Part shown: positions 45,309 through 54,570 of the stretch, in pieces
Layout of the letters: each line of letters starts with the position of its first letter
How positions within the stretch are numbered: the first letter of the stretch is position 1
Assembly: GCF_019904295.1 (NCBI RefSeq)
Contig: NZ_CP065359.1
Location: 3,284,001-3,348,000, forward strand
Source of the DNA: Ruegeria sp. SCSIO 43209
GTDB lineage: Bacteria; Pseudomonadota; Alphaproteobacteria; Rhodobacterales; Rhodobacteraceae
Direction of reading: 5' to 3'
Length of the DNA stretch: 64,000 nt
Translations under genes and position numbers: made by a program
The notes under the pieces: model-generated
Seen by the model: the letters and a program-made list of their open reading frames with translations, nothing else
Told to the model about the DNA's origin: nothing
Databases searched by the model: none

Positions 45309-47348
45309 ATGAAAAAGCTTCTTATGTCTGGTGTGGCCTTTGCCACAATCGGGGGCGCGGCCTGGGCCAATTGTCCTGCTGCAACCGTCGCGGATATGCA
45401 GGGCGTCGCAGCCGGCGCTTATCCTCAGCAGTTTGATCTGTCCGAGTTTCAATCAGCTGCAAACTGTACGCTCAGCTTTGCAGAAAACCCGGCTATTGGG
45501 GATCTGAACGGCATGATCCGTGGCAATGGCGATCTTGCGGCCGTTGCAGATCGTCTGCCGGCTGACCCGTTGGTCATCGTACCCTATGACTCGATAGGTC
45601 AGTATGGCGGTGTTCTGGACGCGCTCTCCAACGCCACAGAAAGCGGCACCTCGGACTTCCTTTCGGTGCGTCACGTCAACCTGTTCCGCTATTCCGACGA
45701 CCTGCAGACCCTGGTGCCCAACGTGGCGAAATCCTGGGAATGGAACGATGACTTCACCGTGCTGACCGTGAATCTGCGTGAAGGCCACAAGTGGTCGGAT
45801 GGCGCGCCATTTACGGCGGCGGATATCGTCTTCTGGTACGATAACCTGATGATGGACACCAATGTCATCGCCGAAGCGAAGGATTATGCACTGGCGGGCG
45901 GTGAGCCCATGAATGTCGAAGCGCTGGACGACACCACCGTCCGCTTTACCCTTGCCGCGCCCAAGCCTGGCCTGACCGAGACATTCTCGTTCACCTATGT
46001 GCAGCCCTACCAGCCCAAGCATTTCTTTGAAAAGTTCCACCCGGCGCTGGATGACAACGCCGACGCCAACGCGCAGGCGCTTGGTTATGAAAACGGGTAC
46101 GAGCTGATCAAGGCCTATTATGGCAACTCGGACTGGATGGATACGCCATCTCCGATGCTGACAGCCGGTGACAAACTGGCGGGTCTTCCCACCGACACCA
46201 TGCCGACGCTGGAGAGCCATATCCTTGTGAAGGAGAGCACCGAGGGTCGTCACTACGTGGCCAACCCCTATTTCTTCCAGGTCGACACGCAGGGTAACCA
46301 GCTTCCCTACATTTCGGAAATGGATGAAACTTACGTTCCGGACGAAGAAGTACGCACCCTTAAGTTGCTGAATGGCGAGGTCGATTACAAATCGCAGGGT
46401 GTTAACCTGACATCCGCTCCGGTGCTGCTCGAAGGTCAGGAGAACGGTAACTACACGGTCGAGGTGAAGCCTTCGATCGGCTATCCGGTTCTGACCTTCA
46501 ACGTGACCGCAGAAGACGAGGCCAAGCGCGCGATCTTTAACGATATTCGGTTCAGAACTGCGATGTCTGTTGCGATGGATCGCAACCAGCTAAACGAGGT
46601 TGTGGCTTTTGGTCTGGGAACACCGACACAGTACATCGGCTTCTCGCCACGTCCCGATTTCATCGACGAAAAATGGTCGAACCATGAGATCGAATTCGAC
46701 GCAGAGCGCGCCAATGCGCTGCTGGACGAAGTAGGTCTTGTCGACAAGGACGGTGATGGCTTCCGCGACTTGCCGAATGGTGATCCGTTTGTTCTGGATT
46801 GGCAGTTCTCGACCCAGCCAGCTTCGGCGCAATTGGTGGAACTGATTGCTCAGAACTGGAAAGACGTTGGCGTCAACACCGCGATCAAAGAGGTGACATC
46901 CGACGAATTCCGCGCCGCACAAACGGCCAACTCGCTGGATATGGGCCTATGGCTGAAGAGCCAGCCAGCCGGGTCGATCCTCGGGGACAGCGAGATCTGG
47001 GTGCCTCCGTTTGATGGCTATTTCGACGTACGTACAGGTATGCTTTGGGCTGAATATATCAGCTCAAACGGTGAAAACGGTGTTGAACCACCGGCTTGGG
47101 TCGCGGATCTGAAGGCTGCATTGGACACCTATCAGTCCAGTGCACCCGGCTCTGATGCGTCAGTATCCGCCGCGCAGAAGATGGTCGAGATCATGACCGG
47201 CGAGCTGCTGTTCCTGGGTACCGTGAATGCTCCTGCCCCGATCTATCACTCGAACAACCTGCAGAACTTTACCGAGTTCAAAACGCAGTCTTACGAGTTC
47301 TATCGGACCTATCCTTACCGCCCCGCCCAGTGGTGGCTGAGCGAATAA
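45309..47348 (+). CDS. Oligopeptide-type ABC transporter substrate-binding protein
   Basis: A 679-residue periplasmic binding protein of family 5 (OppA/DppA). The signal peptide is residues 1-20 (cleavage after AWA) and a cysteine pair lies in the N-terminal extension. The family core begins VPNVAKSWEWNDDFTVLTVNLREG and contains DIVFWYDNLMMD (each part within one region), then RTAMSVAMDRNQLNEV. It is longer than most OppA proteins (about 530). Substrates may be peptides, but the DeoR-type neighbour would also fit an oligosaccharide. It starts after AGGGAGAA, and a stem-loop follows it. Confidence 0.9.
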   Translation: MKKLLMSGVAFATIGGAAWANCPAATVADMQGVAAGAYPQQFDLSEFQSAANCTLSFAENPAIGDLNGMIRGNGDLAAVADRLPADPLVIVPYDSIGQYGGVLDALSNATESGTSDFLSVRHVNLFRYSDDLQTLVPNVAKSWEWNDDFTVLTVNLREGHKWSDGAPFTAADIVFWYDNLMMDTNVIAEAKDYALAGGEPMNVEALDDTTVRFTLAAPKPGLTETFSFTYVQPYQPKHFFEKFHPALDDNADANAQALGYENGYELIKAYYGNSDWMDTPSPMLTAGDKLAGLPTDTMPTLESHILVKESTEGRHYVANPYFFQVDTQGNQLPYISEMDETYVPDEEVRTLKLLNGEVDYKSQGVNLTSAPVLLEGQENGNYTVEVKPSIGYPVLTFNVTAEDEAKRAIFNDIRFRTAMSVAMDRNQLNEVVAFGLGTPTQYIGFSPRPDFIDEKWSNHEIEFDAERANALLDEVGLVDKDGDGFRDLPNGDPFVLDWQFSTQPASAQLVELIAQNWKDVGVNTAIKEVTSDEFRAAQTANSLDMGLWLKSQPAGSILGDSEIWVPPFDGYFDVRTGMLWAEYISSNGENGVEPPAWVADLKAALDTYQSSAPGSDASVSAAQKMVEIMTGELLFLGTVNAPAPIYHSNNLQNFTEFKTQSYEFYRTYPYRPAQWWLSE

Positions 47349-47363
47349 GGTTGAGAAGATAAG

Positions 47364-47387
47364 AAGGTGGGCGCCCGCGCCCGCCTT
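47364..47387 (+). repeat. Stem-loop between binding-protein and permease genes
   Basis: AAGGTGGGCG pairs with CGCCCGCCTT over 10 positions (one G-U pair), with a 4-base loop CCCG. It lies 15 bases after the binding-protein stop and has no T tract. Such structures commonly protect the 3' end of the abundant binding-protein mRNA and reduce read-through into the permeases. Confidence 0.6.
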
Positions 47388-47409
47388 CGCGCATCCCGCG
47401 GGGACAGAT

Positions 47410-48414
47410 ATGTTGCAATTCTGCAGATTTGCCGCCACCCGGGCGGTTATGGCGTTGGTCACTTTGGTCATCGTATCGCTGATTGTTTTTTCACTGATGG
47501 AACTGGTGCCCGGTGACTGTGCCGAGCGCTATTTGGCGTATAAAAACACCCAAGGGTCCGCGATCACCGTTGCTGACGTTGCAGCAGAACGCGCCCGACT
47601 GGGGTTGGATCAACCGTTCCTGACCCGATGGGCCACTTGGTTGTCAGGGGCATTTCGCGGCGATTTCGGCGAAAGCTGCATCCTGCGGGTGAATATTGCA
47701 CAGCTGCTGGGCGACAAGTTCTGGCTGTCGCTGTGGATCTGCCTTGGCGCTTTGACGCTGGCTTATGCCATTGCAATCCCTGTGGGCATCATTTCTGCCG
47801 CCTCGCGCAGTGCGGTACTGAACAACTCGCTGCGGATCGTCAGCTATCTGGGTCTGGCGATGCCGAACTTCCTGCTGGCCCTGATGGTGATGCTGGTTTC
47901 AACCGTTTATTTCGGCGAGACTCTGACCGGGCTGTTCTCGCCCGAGTACAAAGAAGCGCCTTGGTCTTGGGGCAAGTTCCTTGATTTGCTGAAACACGCC
48001 TGGCTGCCGATCTTCATTCTGGGCTGGTCGGCCACAGCCTTTGCGCTGCAGACCGTGCGCGCGTTGATGTCGGATGAGATCGGGAAGCTGTATGTCACCG
48101 CTGCTGCCGCGCGGGGCATTTATGGCCGCCGCCTGTTATGGCGCTATCCGGCCCGTCATGCGCTGGGGCCGATCGTCAACAGCCTTGGCTTTGACCTGAA
48201 CCGGATCTTCAACGAACTGCCCATTGTGGCGCTGATCCTGACATTGACCGAAGCCGGGGCGCTTTTGCTTGAAGCGTTGGCGCGGTCCAATGATCAGCAA
48301 CTTGCGGGGGCCATCATCTTTCTGCTGACGGCATCAATCGTGACGTTGAATTTCTTCACCGACATTCTGCTTGCGGTGATCGATCCGCGCGTGCGCAAAA
48401 GTATCCTTAGGTGA
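47410..48414 (+). CDS. ABC transporter permease, OppB type
   Basis: A 334-residue inner membrane permease of the binding-protein-dependent family. The first helix is at 13-35, and the permease core has GFGESCILRVNIAQLLGDKFW (split at length limit) followed by about five helices. The EAA-like loop is NIRALMSDEIGKLYVTAAAARG (shown as RALMSDEIGKLYVTAAAARG), which contacts an ATPase. It is followed after 4 bases by the second permease and belongs to the importer operon. Confidence 0.9.
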   Translation: MLQFCRFAATRAVMALVTLVIVSLIVFSLMELVPGDCAERYLAYKNTQGSAITVADVAAERARLGLDQPFLTRWATWLSGAFRGDFGESCILRVNIAQLLGDKFWLSLWICLGALTLAYAIAIPVGIISAASRSAVLNNSLRIVSYLGLAMPNFLLALMVMLVSTVYFGETLTGLFSPEYKEAPWSWGKFLDLLKHAWLPIFILGWSATAFALQTVRALMSDEIGKLYVTAAAARGIYGRRLLWRYPARHALGPIVNSLGFDLNRIFNELPIVALILTLTEAGALLLEALARSNDQQLAGAIIFLLTASIVTLNFFTDILLAVIDPRVRKSILR

Positions 48415-48418
48415 CCAG

Positions 48419-49549
48419 ATGACTGCGACAATCGACAACCAAAAGGCAAAAGAAGCCTATTTCACCGCCTCGCAGCGTCAGTTGATCTGGGCCCGATTCA
48501 AGAAACAGCGCGCGGCGATGATTGCGGCCGCAGTTCTGGTCGTCCTGATCCTGTCGGGCATCTTTGCTCCGTTCCTGTCGCCTTACGATCCGACCGCCGC
48601 AGGGCGTGACAAAGACTATCTGAACGGAGCCCCGCAGATTCCAAAATTCTGCGACAAGAATGGCTGCTCGATCCGCCCGTTCCTGCACGGGGTAACCCGC
48701 GAACGCTCGTTGGCGACCAATTTCCGCTGGGTCGAGAAAGTGAACGAGGATGAACGCCGATATATCCAGTTCTTCGTTCGGGGCGACAAATATAAGCTGT
48801 TTGGAGTCATTCCCGGTAACATCCACCTGTTTGGTGTCGATCAGGGCTATGTTCACCTGTTCGGAACCGACAGTGCCGGCAAGGATATCTTCAGCCGTAC
48901 ACTGCATGCGGTTTGGACGTCGCTACAGGTCGGAACGCTTGGGGTGATGATTTCGTTCGTGCTGGCGCTCGCGATCGGAGGGGTGGCCGGATATTACGGT
49001 GGAATGGTCGACAGTGTGATCCAAATGATCACCGATGCGATCCGAACGGTCCCGGCCATCCCTCTGTTCATGGCGATTGCGGCCTTTATCCCGCCGGAAT
49101 GGTCGGCCGAGACACGGTTTTTCGTGATAACGGCCATATTGGGACTGGTCGGCTGGCCGACGCTGGCGCGGCGGGTGCGTACCCATCTGCTAACGGAACG
49201 CAATCAGGAATACGTGCTTGCGGCGAAACTGTGCGGCGCGTCGCCGGGCCACATCATCCGGCGTCACCTGCTGCCCAGCTTCACCAGCTACATCATCGTC
49301 GATCTGGTGATCTCGTTCCCCTATATGGTCCTCAGCGAAACCGCGCTCAGCTTTATCGGGCTGGGGCTGAAAGATCCGGTCAACTCACTTGGCGTGATGT
49401 TGCAGAATGTGACCAAGGCGGATGTTCTGCTGAATTACCAATGGTATTTCATCCCGGTCATCTTCTTTGTCGTTCTCGTGATGTCTTTCGTGTTCGTCGG
49501 CGATGGCCTGCGCGATGCGGCTGATCCTTATTCGGAGACCCGCAAATGA
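48419..49549 (+). CDS. ABC transporter permease, OppC type
   Basis: A 376-residue permease. The first membrane helix is at about 37-55, and a roughly 90-residue periplasmic insertion with a CDKNGC pair follows. The second part is the FGTDSAGKDIFSRTLHAVWTSL motif (split) typical of OppC, with five further helices and an EAA loop (EYVLAAKLCGASPGHIIRRHLLPS split). The insertion resembles that of the YejE-type subgroup. It overlaps the first ATPase gene by 4 bases. Confidence 0.9.
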   Translation: MTATIDNQKAKEAYFTASQRQLIWARFKKQRAAMIAAAVLVVLILSGIFAPFLSPYDPTAAGRDKDYLNGAPQIPKFCDKNGCSIRPFLHGVTRERSLATNFRWVEKVNEDERRYIQFFVRGDKYKLFGVIPGNIHLFGVDQGYVHLFGTDSAGKDIFSRTLHAVWTSLQVGTLGVMISFVLALAIGGVAGYYGGMVDSVIQMITDAIRTVPAIPLFMAIAAFIPPEWSAETRFFVITAILGLVGWPTLARRVRTHLLTERNQEYVLAAKLCGASPGHIIRRHLLPSFTSYIIVDLVISFPYMVLSETALSFIGLGLKDPVNSLGVMLQNVTKADVLLNYQWYFIPVIFFVVLVMSFVFVGDGLRDAADPYSETRK

Positions 49550-50544
49550 GCCTGATCGATGTCGAAAACCTGTCCGTTCAGTTCAAAACCGATGAAGGGT
49601 TGATCACGGCGGTCGAGGATGTTTCGTTTTCACTCGTCCCAGGCGAGGTGCTCGGGCTGGTCGGCGAAAGTGGATCGGGAAAATCAGTGACGGCAAAGTC
49701 ACTGATGAAACTAAATCCACCCAACGCGATCTATGCGCCAGAAAGCCGGATCGATCTGCATCTCGACAGCGGCCCGGTTGATATCATGGCGCTGAAGCGG
49801 CCCAAGGACATGGAGATTGTGCGCGGCGGGGCGATCAGTATGATCTTTCAAGAGCCGATGGCCAGCTTTGCCCCCGCGATCACCATCGGCAAGCAGATGG
49901 TTGAACAGTTGCTGATCCACACGGACCTCAGCAAAAAGCAGGCCAAAGAACTATCGATCGAAATGCTGGACCGAGTGGGTATCCTTGAACCAGCGGCCCG
50001 GTTCAACCAATACGCTTTCGAATTGTCGGGCGGGATGCGTCAGCGGGCGATGATCGCCATGGCGCTTTCGACCAAGCCCAAACTGCTGATCGCGGATGAG
50101 CCGACAACGGCGCTGGACGTGACCATTCAGGCTCAGGTTTTGGATCTGATGAAGGATCTGGTGGCCGAGTTTGGCATGGGCATCGTCTTCATCACCCATG
50201 ACCTAAGCGTCGTCGCCCAAACCGCCGACCGGGTTGCGGTGATGTATCTGGGTCGGATCATGGAAAGCGGACCTGTGCGTGAGGTGATCCGCCATCCGGC
50301 ACATGCCTATACGCGTGGCCTGCTGAACGCGTTACCCAAACTCGATGATCTGGACGCACCGCTAACCCCGATCCCCGGCGATATCCCCTCACCTCTGGAG
50401 CGGCCATCAGGCTGCGTGTTCCATCCACGCAACCCGGAACTCAAACCCGGATCGCGATATGAAACGGAACGCCCACCCTTGACCGAGGTCAGCCCCGGCC
50501 ATTTCGCAGCCATTTTCCCCGAAGACGTGCCAGGCCAGCCATGA
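49546..50544 (+). CDS. ABC transporter ATP-binding protein, OppD type
   Basis: A 332-residue ATPase. Walker A GESGSGKS, the signature LSGGMRQR, Walker B LLIADEPTTALD and the switch histidine (FITHDLSVV) are all present. The C-terminal oligopeptide extension (GCVFHPRNPELKPG) is typical of OppD/DppD, although I see fewer cysteines than in members that bind an iron-sulfur cluster. It overlaps the next ATPase gene by 4 bases. Confidence 0.92.
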   Translation: MSLIDVENLSVQFKTDEGLITAVEDVSFSLVPGEVLGLVGESGSGKSVTAKSLMKLNPPNAIYAPESRIDLHLDSGPVDIMALKRPKDMEIVRGGAISMIFQEPMASFAPAITIGKQMVEQLLIHTDLSKKQAKELSIEMLDRVGILEPAARFNQYAFELSGGMRQRAMIAMALSTKPKLLIADEPTTALDVTIQAQVLDLMKDLVAEFGMGIVFITHDLSVVAQTADRVAVMYLGRIMESGPVREVIRHPAHAYTRGLLNALPKLDDLDAPLTPIPGDIPSPLERPSGCVFHPRNPELKPGSRYETERPPLTEVSPGHFAAIFPEDVPGQP

Positions 50545-51362
50545 CAAACGCATTGATCAAAACCGAAAACCTGTCAGTCGAATTTCCCATTGGTGGCGGG
50601 TTGTTTAACAAGCGCACGCTAAAGGCGGTCGACAATGTCTCGATCGAAATCCCGCAAGGGGCATTTGTTGGAGTGGTCGGCGAGTCCGGCTCGGGCAAGA
50701 CAACACTCGGCCGCGCATTGCTGAATGCGGTTCCAATCACCAGCGGTGGCGCAAGCTATGACGATGGTGAAGAGCAGTTCGATCTGACCAAAATGTCGGC
50801 AACCGATCTCAAGTCCTATCGCCGTCGGGCTCAGTTGATTTTTCAGGACCCTTACGCGGCGCTTAGTCCTCGGATGACCGTGCGTGATATCATAGCCGAA
50901 CCGCTGGATGTGATGGGCCTGACCGCATCGCGTGAGGAAACCGATGCGCGGGTTCGCGAGATTGCGGGCAAATGCCGGTTGAACCTTGAACATCTGCGAC
51001 GCTATCCGCACGCGTTTTCGGGCGGTCAGCGTCAGCGGATTTCTATCGCGCGGGCTCTGGCCTGCAACCCGCGTTTTGTAGTTGCCGATGAATGCGTGGC
51101 GGCGCTGGACGTGTCGATTCAGGCGGATATCCTGAACCTGCTGAAATCCCTTCAGCGAGATATGGGCCTGACCTTCATGTTCATCAGCCACGATCTGTCG
51201 GTTGTGGCCCATACCTGCGATTTTGTGGTTGTGATGTATCACGGCAAGATCGTCGAAAGCGCCCCAACGCGCGAACTGTTTGCCGCTCCCAAGCAAGACT
51301 ATACCAAGCGGTTGCTGGATGCGATCCCATCGCTGGACCCCGATCATCGAATGCGTGCCTGA
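50541..51362 (+). CDS. ABC transporter ATP-binding protein, OppF type
   Basis: A 273-residue ATPase, the last gene of the importer operon. Walker A GESGSGKT and signature FSGGQRQR are normal, but the Walker B/D-loop reads VADECVAALD where DEPVSALD is usual (proline replaced by cysteine after the catalytic glutamate). It is short at the C-terminus, lacking most of the oligopeptide extension. Convergent with the downstream hydrolase gene, to which it is directly adjacent. Confidence 0.9.
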   Translation: MTNALIKTENLSVEFPIGGGLFNKRTLKAVDNVSIEIPQGAFVGVVGESGSGKTTLGRALLNAVPITSGGASYDDGEEQFDLTKMSATDLKSYRRRAQLIFQDPYAALSPRMTVRDIIAEPLDVMGLTASREETDARVREIAGKCRLNLEHLRRYPHAFSGGQRQRISIARALACNPRFVVADECVAALDVSIQADILNLLKSLQRDMGLTFMFISHDLSVVAHTCDFVVVMYHGKIVESAPTRELFAAPKQDYTKRLLDAIPSLDPDHRMRA

Positions 51363-52460
51363 TCAGGGCGCGCTGACCTGCGCCTGTCCGGTCTCGGTCA
51401 GCACAATCTCGGTCGCGCCATCTGCGCTGCGTTCGCTGGGCGGGACAAGGACATCGATGCCAGGCCGGTCGGGGCCAAAGGTGTTGCTGACCCGGCGGAC
51501 CGAACTGAGAATGGCCAGCAGCGCCGGAGACGTCGCCGCCACGAAATGAGATGATCCCGCATCGCTGTTGAATGCAGTCGTGTCGATCACGCTGATCGGA
51601 TATTCGGCCAACGCGTCGACTGAACTGATATTACCCAACCTCTGACTGTCCGCGGTGCCGCGCAGCCGAGCCGACAGGTTCAGAATCTTGTCCTTCTGGG
51701 ACACCATCACCACAAACGGGTCGGGCGGGCTCTTGATGCTGTTCATCTGGGATCGGAACAGATCCACATCCAGATCAGGTGAGATCAGGATGACCCCCTC
51801 AAGATTGCGGCTTGCCCATCCCGGCTCGCGCAATTCGGCTTGCCGCATCATCTCCATCGATAGTGCGCTGCCCATCGAATGCGCTATCAGGACGACCCGC
51901 TTTACGCCCATTGATTTGAGCAATCTAATGGTCTGTTCCAGCCCGTCTCGGGCAAACAGCATACTGTCCAGATCATAGGCGTAACCGGTGCCGCGTGCCT
52001 TACTGGGCCAGGAATAAATCAGAATAGTTCCGGGGATACCGATATCATGGCTCAGCTGAGCGGCCCGAAATGCGGTCTCGGTCTGCGTGGCGTTATACCC
52101 GTGAACAAAGATGACCACGTCATCCACGCCACGCAGACGGGACTTCAGATCCTGCGGACCCGAGAACTCGGTAACATCGGCCACGACAAACTGTTTGTTC
52201 GGATTCGGGTTCGCGTATGAGAACTTGAGTTCACCCGGCGTGTGCGACGGCGGAATCGAGACGGTCATCTCAAGGTAACGCAATGCCTCGGCACGGTTAG
52301 CTCCGTAGCTGCCATCCGGCTCGCGCGCCCGGGTAGTGGCGGCAAAGACCGTGGCGGGGGTGCCGACCTTAAGGGCTTCGGGTGTGATCTCTGTGATAGA
52401 CCGATCCGCACAGGCGGTCAGCACAGACAGCGTCACAATGATGATGAAATAGCGCAGCAC
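51363..52460 (-). CDS. Alpha/beta hydrolase lipoprotein (DUF900 type)
   Basis: A 365-residue protein with a lipoprotein signal peptide (lipobox LTAC, cysteine at residue 17). The alpha/beta hydrolase domain has VVIFVHGYNATQTETAFR (oxyanion loop) and the nucleophile elbow LIAHSMGSAL with serine. DLDVDLF and a late histidine (SHFVA) follow. The DUF900 family is of unknown substrate. It is a single gene, convergent with the ABC importer and separated from hslU by 97 bases. Confidence 0.85.
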   Translation of the reverse strand: MLRYFIIIVTLSVLTACADRSITEITPEALKVGTPATVFAATTRAREPDGSYGANRAEALRYLEMTVSIPPSHTPGELKFSYANPNPNKQFVVADVTEFSGPQDLKSRLRGVDDVVIFVHGYNATQTETAFRAAQLSHDIGIPGTILIYSWPSKARGTGYAYDLDSMLFARDGLEQTIRLLKSMGVKRVVLIAHSMGSALSMEMMRQAELREPGWASRNLEGVILISPDLDVDLFRSQMNSIKSPPDPFVVMVSQKDKILNLSARLRGTADSQRLGNISSVDALAEYPISVIDTTAFNSDAGSSHFVAATSPALLAILSSVRRVSNTFGPDRPGIDVLVPPSERSADGATEIVLTETGQAQVSAP

Positions 52461-52557
52461 GCTCTGCCCCTGTGAAGTTACAGGGCTACGCTACCGTATT
52501 CCCGCCCCGCGTCCAGCCTGAGGGCACGACTCATTGGCAAAATCCGGCTGGCACCTG

Positions 52558-53865
52558 TTACAAAACGTAACGGCTGAGGTCTGTGGATTTTGTCAGCTCG
52601 CCAAGATTGTCATTCACGAAACCTGCATCGACGGTGATCTCAGCCCCCGCCTGATCCGGTGCGGTGAACGAAAGCTCTTCGAACACGCGCTCCATCACCG
52701 TGTAAAGCCGCCGCGCACCGATATTCTCGATGCTTTGGTTCACATCCGCCGCAATCCGGGCCAAGGCTGCGATCCCGTCTTCGGTGAAACTGACCGTGAC
52801 CTCTTCAGTGCCCATCAGGGCAGTATACTGCAGGGTCAGAGCGTTGTCGGTCTCGGTCAGGATACGTACGAAATCCTCTTCTGTCAGGGCGCGCAGCTCC
52901 ACGCGTATCGGCAAACGGCCCTGAAGTTCTGGCAGCAGGTCCGAGGGCTTGGCGATGTGAAACGCACCGGATGCGATGAAAAGGATATGGTCGGTTTTCA
53001 CAGGGCCATGTTTGGTGCTGACAGTGGTGCCCTCGATCAGAGGCAGCAGGTCGCGCTGAACCCCTTCCCGGCTGACATCGCCTCCGCGCGCATCGGATCG
53101 GGCGCAGACTTTGTCGATCTCATCCAGAAACACGATGCCGTTCTGTTCGACCGATTCCAAAGCCACACGGTTGACAGTTTCGTCATCCAGCAACTTGTCG
53201 GCCTCTTCGCCAATTAACGCCTCATAGCTTTCAGCCACAGTCATGCGTTTCTTGACGGTCCGTCCACCGAAGGCCTTGCCGAAGATATCACCCAGATTCA
53301 TCATCCCCATCTGACCACCCGGCTGGCCCGGAATATCGAACATCGGCATCGGGTTCGTGGTATCGGACAGTTCCAACTCGATTTCGGTATCGTCCAGCTC
53401 ACCAGCCTTCAGCTTCTTGCGGAACATCTCGCGCGTCGCTTCGCGGGCGTCGGTTCCTGCAATCGCCTCGATCACGCGATCCTCGGCGGCCTGATGGGCG
53501 CGGGCTTTGACATCCTCGCGCATATACTCGCGGGTTTGCAGGATTGCGGCGTCAGCCAGATCACGCACGATCTGTTCAACGTCCCGACCGACATAGCCGA
53601 CCTCGGTGAATTTGGTGGCTTCAACTTTGATGAAGGGTGCGCGAGCCAGTTTGGCCAGACGGCGGCTGATCTCGGTCTTGCCAACGCCGGTGGGTCCGAT
53701 CATCAGAATGTTTTTCGGATAGACCTCATCGCGGATGTCATCTGGCAACTGCTTGCGCCGCCAGCGGTTGCGTAGCGCCACGGCGACGGCGCGTTTCGCG
53801 TCTTTCTGCCCGATAATAAAGCGGTCCAGTTCCGAGACAATCTCGCGCGGGGTCAGGTCGGTCAT
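52558..53865 (-). CDS. hslU: ATP-dependent protease ATPase subunit HslU
   Basis: HslU is the hexameric AAA+ unfoldase of the HslVU (ClpYQ) protease. The 435-residue product has ELDRFIIGQ near the start, Walker A GPTGVGKT at 57-64, the intermediate domain (about 110-240) and Walker [11 protein letters not shown]. The C-terminal LSRYVL is the tail that docks into HslV. The gene is separated from hslV by 2.3 kb with three intervening genes, whereas the two are usually adjacent. Confidence 0.96.
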   Translation of the reverse strand: MTDLTPREIVSELDRFIIGQKDAKRAVAVALRNRWRRKQLPDDIRDEVYPKNILMIGPTGVGKTEISRRLAKLARAPFIKVEATKFTEVGYVGRDVEQIVRDLADAAILQTREYMREDVKARAHQAAEDRVIEAIAGTDAREATREMFRKKLKAGELDDTEIELELSDTTNPMPMFDIPGQPGGQMGMMNLGDIFGKAFGGRTVKKRMTVAESYEALIGEEADKLLDDETVNRVALESVEQNGIVFLDEIDKVCARSDARGGDVSREGVQRDLLPLIEGTTVSTKHGPVKTDHILFIASGAFHIAKPSDLLPELQGRLPIRVELRALTEEDFVRILTETDNALTLQYTALMGTEEVTVSFTEDGIAALARIAADVNQSIENIGARRLYTVMERVFEELSFTAPDQAGAEITVDAGFVNDNLGELTKSTDLSRYVL

Positions 53866-54063
53866 ATGTGTTCTATCCGTATGTTTCGCAGCGGAACCTA
53901 ATCATACGGCGCGAAAACACAAGCCGATCACGAGAAGATCACGGCAACTCACGGGCAGCACACGGAATTTCGTGGTGATGTGAATCGCCAGATGCACAGC
54001 GTCTGCGGCATAACCTTTCGCGACGGACTCTGCGTCCGTATGACATTAGGGAGATACCTCATC

Positions 54064-54465
54064 ATGATGACTCGTCGTTCGCTTTTTGTGAAAGCTGCAG
54101 CTACCGGCGCGGCCCTGTCTCTGGTCGGCACCACCGCTGCCCTGGCCGGTGGCGCAAAAAAGAAAGGCACATTTGAAGGCCGCTCGAACCACGTCACTAC
54201 CGGTTCGGTAAAACTGGTCAAAGATGGCGAGCGTTACATCGTTGAACTGGGCGACGACTTTTCGCTGGACAACGGCCCCGACCCGCGTGTCGCATTTGGT
54301 AAGGACGGCACATACGCCCCAGACAGCAAACTGGGCGCGCTGCTGCACCTGACCGGCAAGCAATCCTATGCCGTGCCGCCAACCATGGATGTCTCGGGCT
54401 ACAACGAAGTTTACATTTGGTGCGAGGTTGCCGGCGTCCCGCTGGGCGTTGCTTCGTTGAAGTAA
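54064..54465 (+). CDS. DM13-domain exported protein
   Basis: A 133-residue protein with an N-terminal twin-arginine-like signal (MMTRRSLFVKAAATGAA then SLVGTTAALA). The single DM13 domain (GTFEGRSNHVTTGSVKLV, DDFSLDNGPDPRVAFG, YNEVYIWCEVAGVPLGVA) carries the conserved cysteine in the W-C motif. DM13 domains are thought to bind redox cofactors or act in electron transfer. AGGGAG lies upstream of the ATG. It is oriented opposite to hslU across about 200 bases, so promoters for both are likely there. Confidence 0.85.
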   Translation: MMTRRSLFVKAAATGAALSLVGTTAALAGGAKKKGTFEGRSNHVTTGSVKLVKDGERYIVELGDDFSLDNGPDPRVAFGKDGTYAPDSKLGALLHLTGKQSYAVPPTMDVSGYNEVYIWCEVAGVPLGVASLK

Positions 54466-54570
54466 TCACACCCTTCAGGGGTCGGGCTTTCCGGCCTCTG
54501 ACACGCCGTTAGGTGACAGGGCAACTGTCTGTTACACTCGCCCCAAGATATTGGAACTGGGGGCGTTTTC

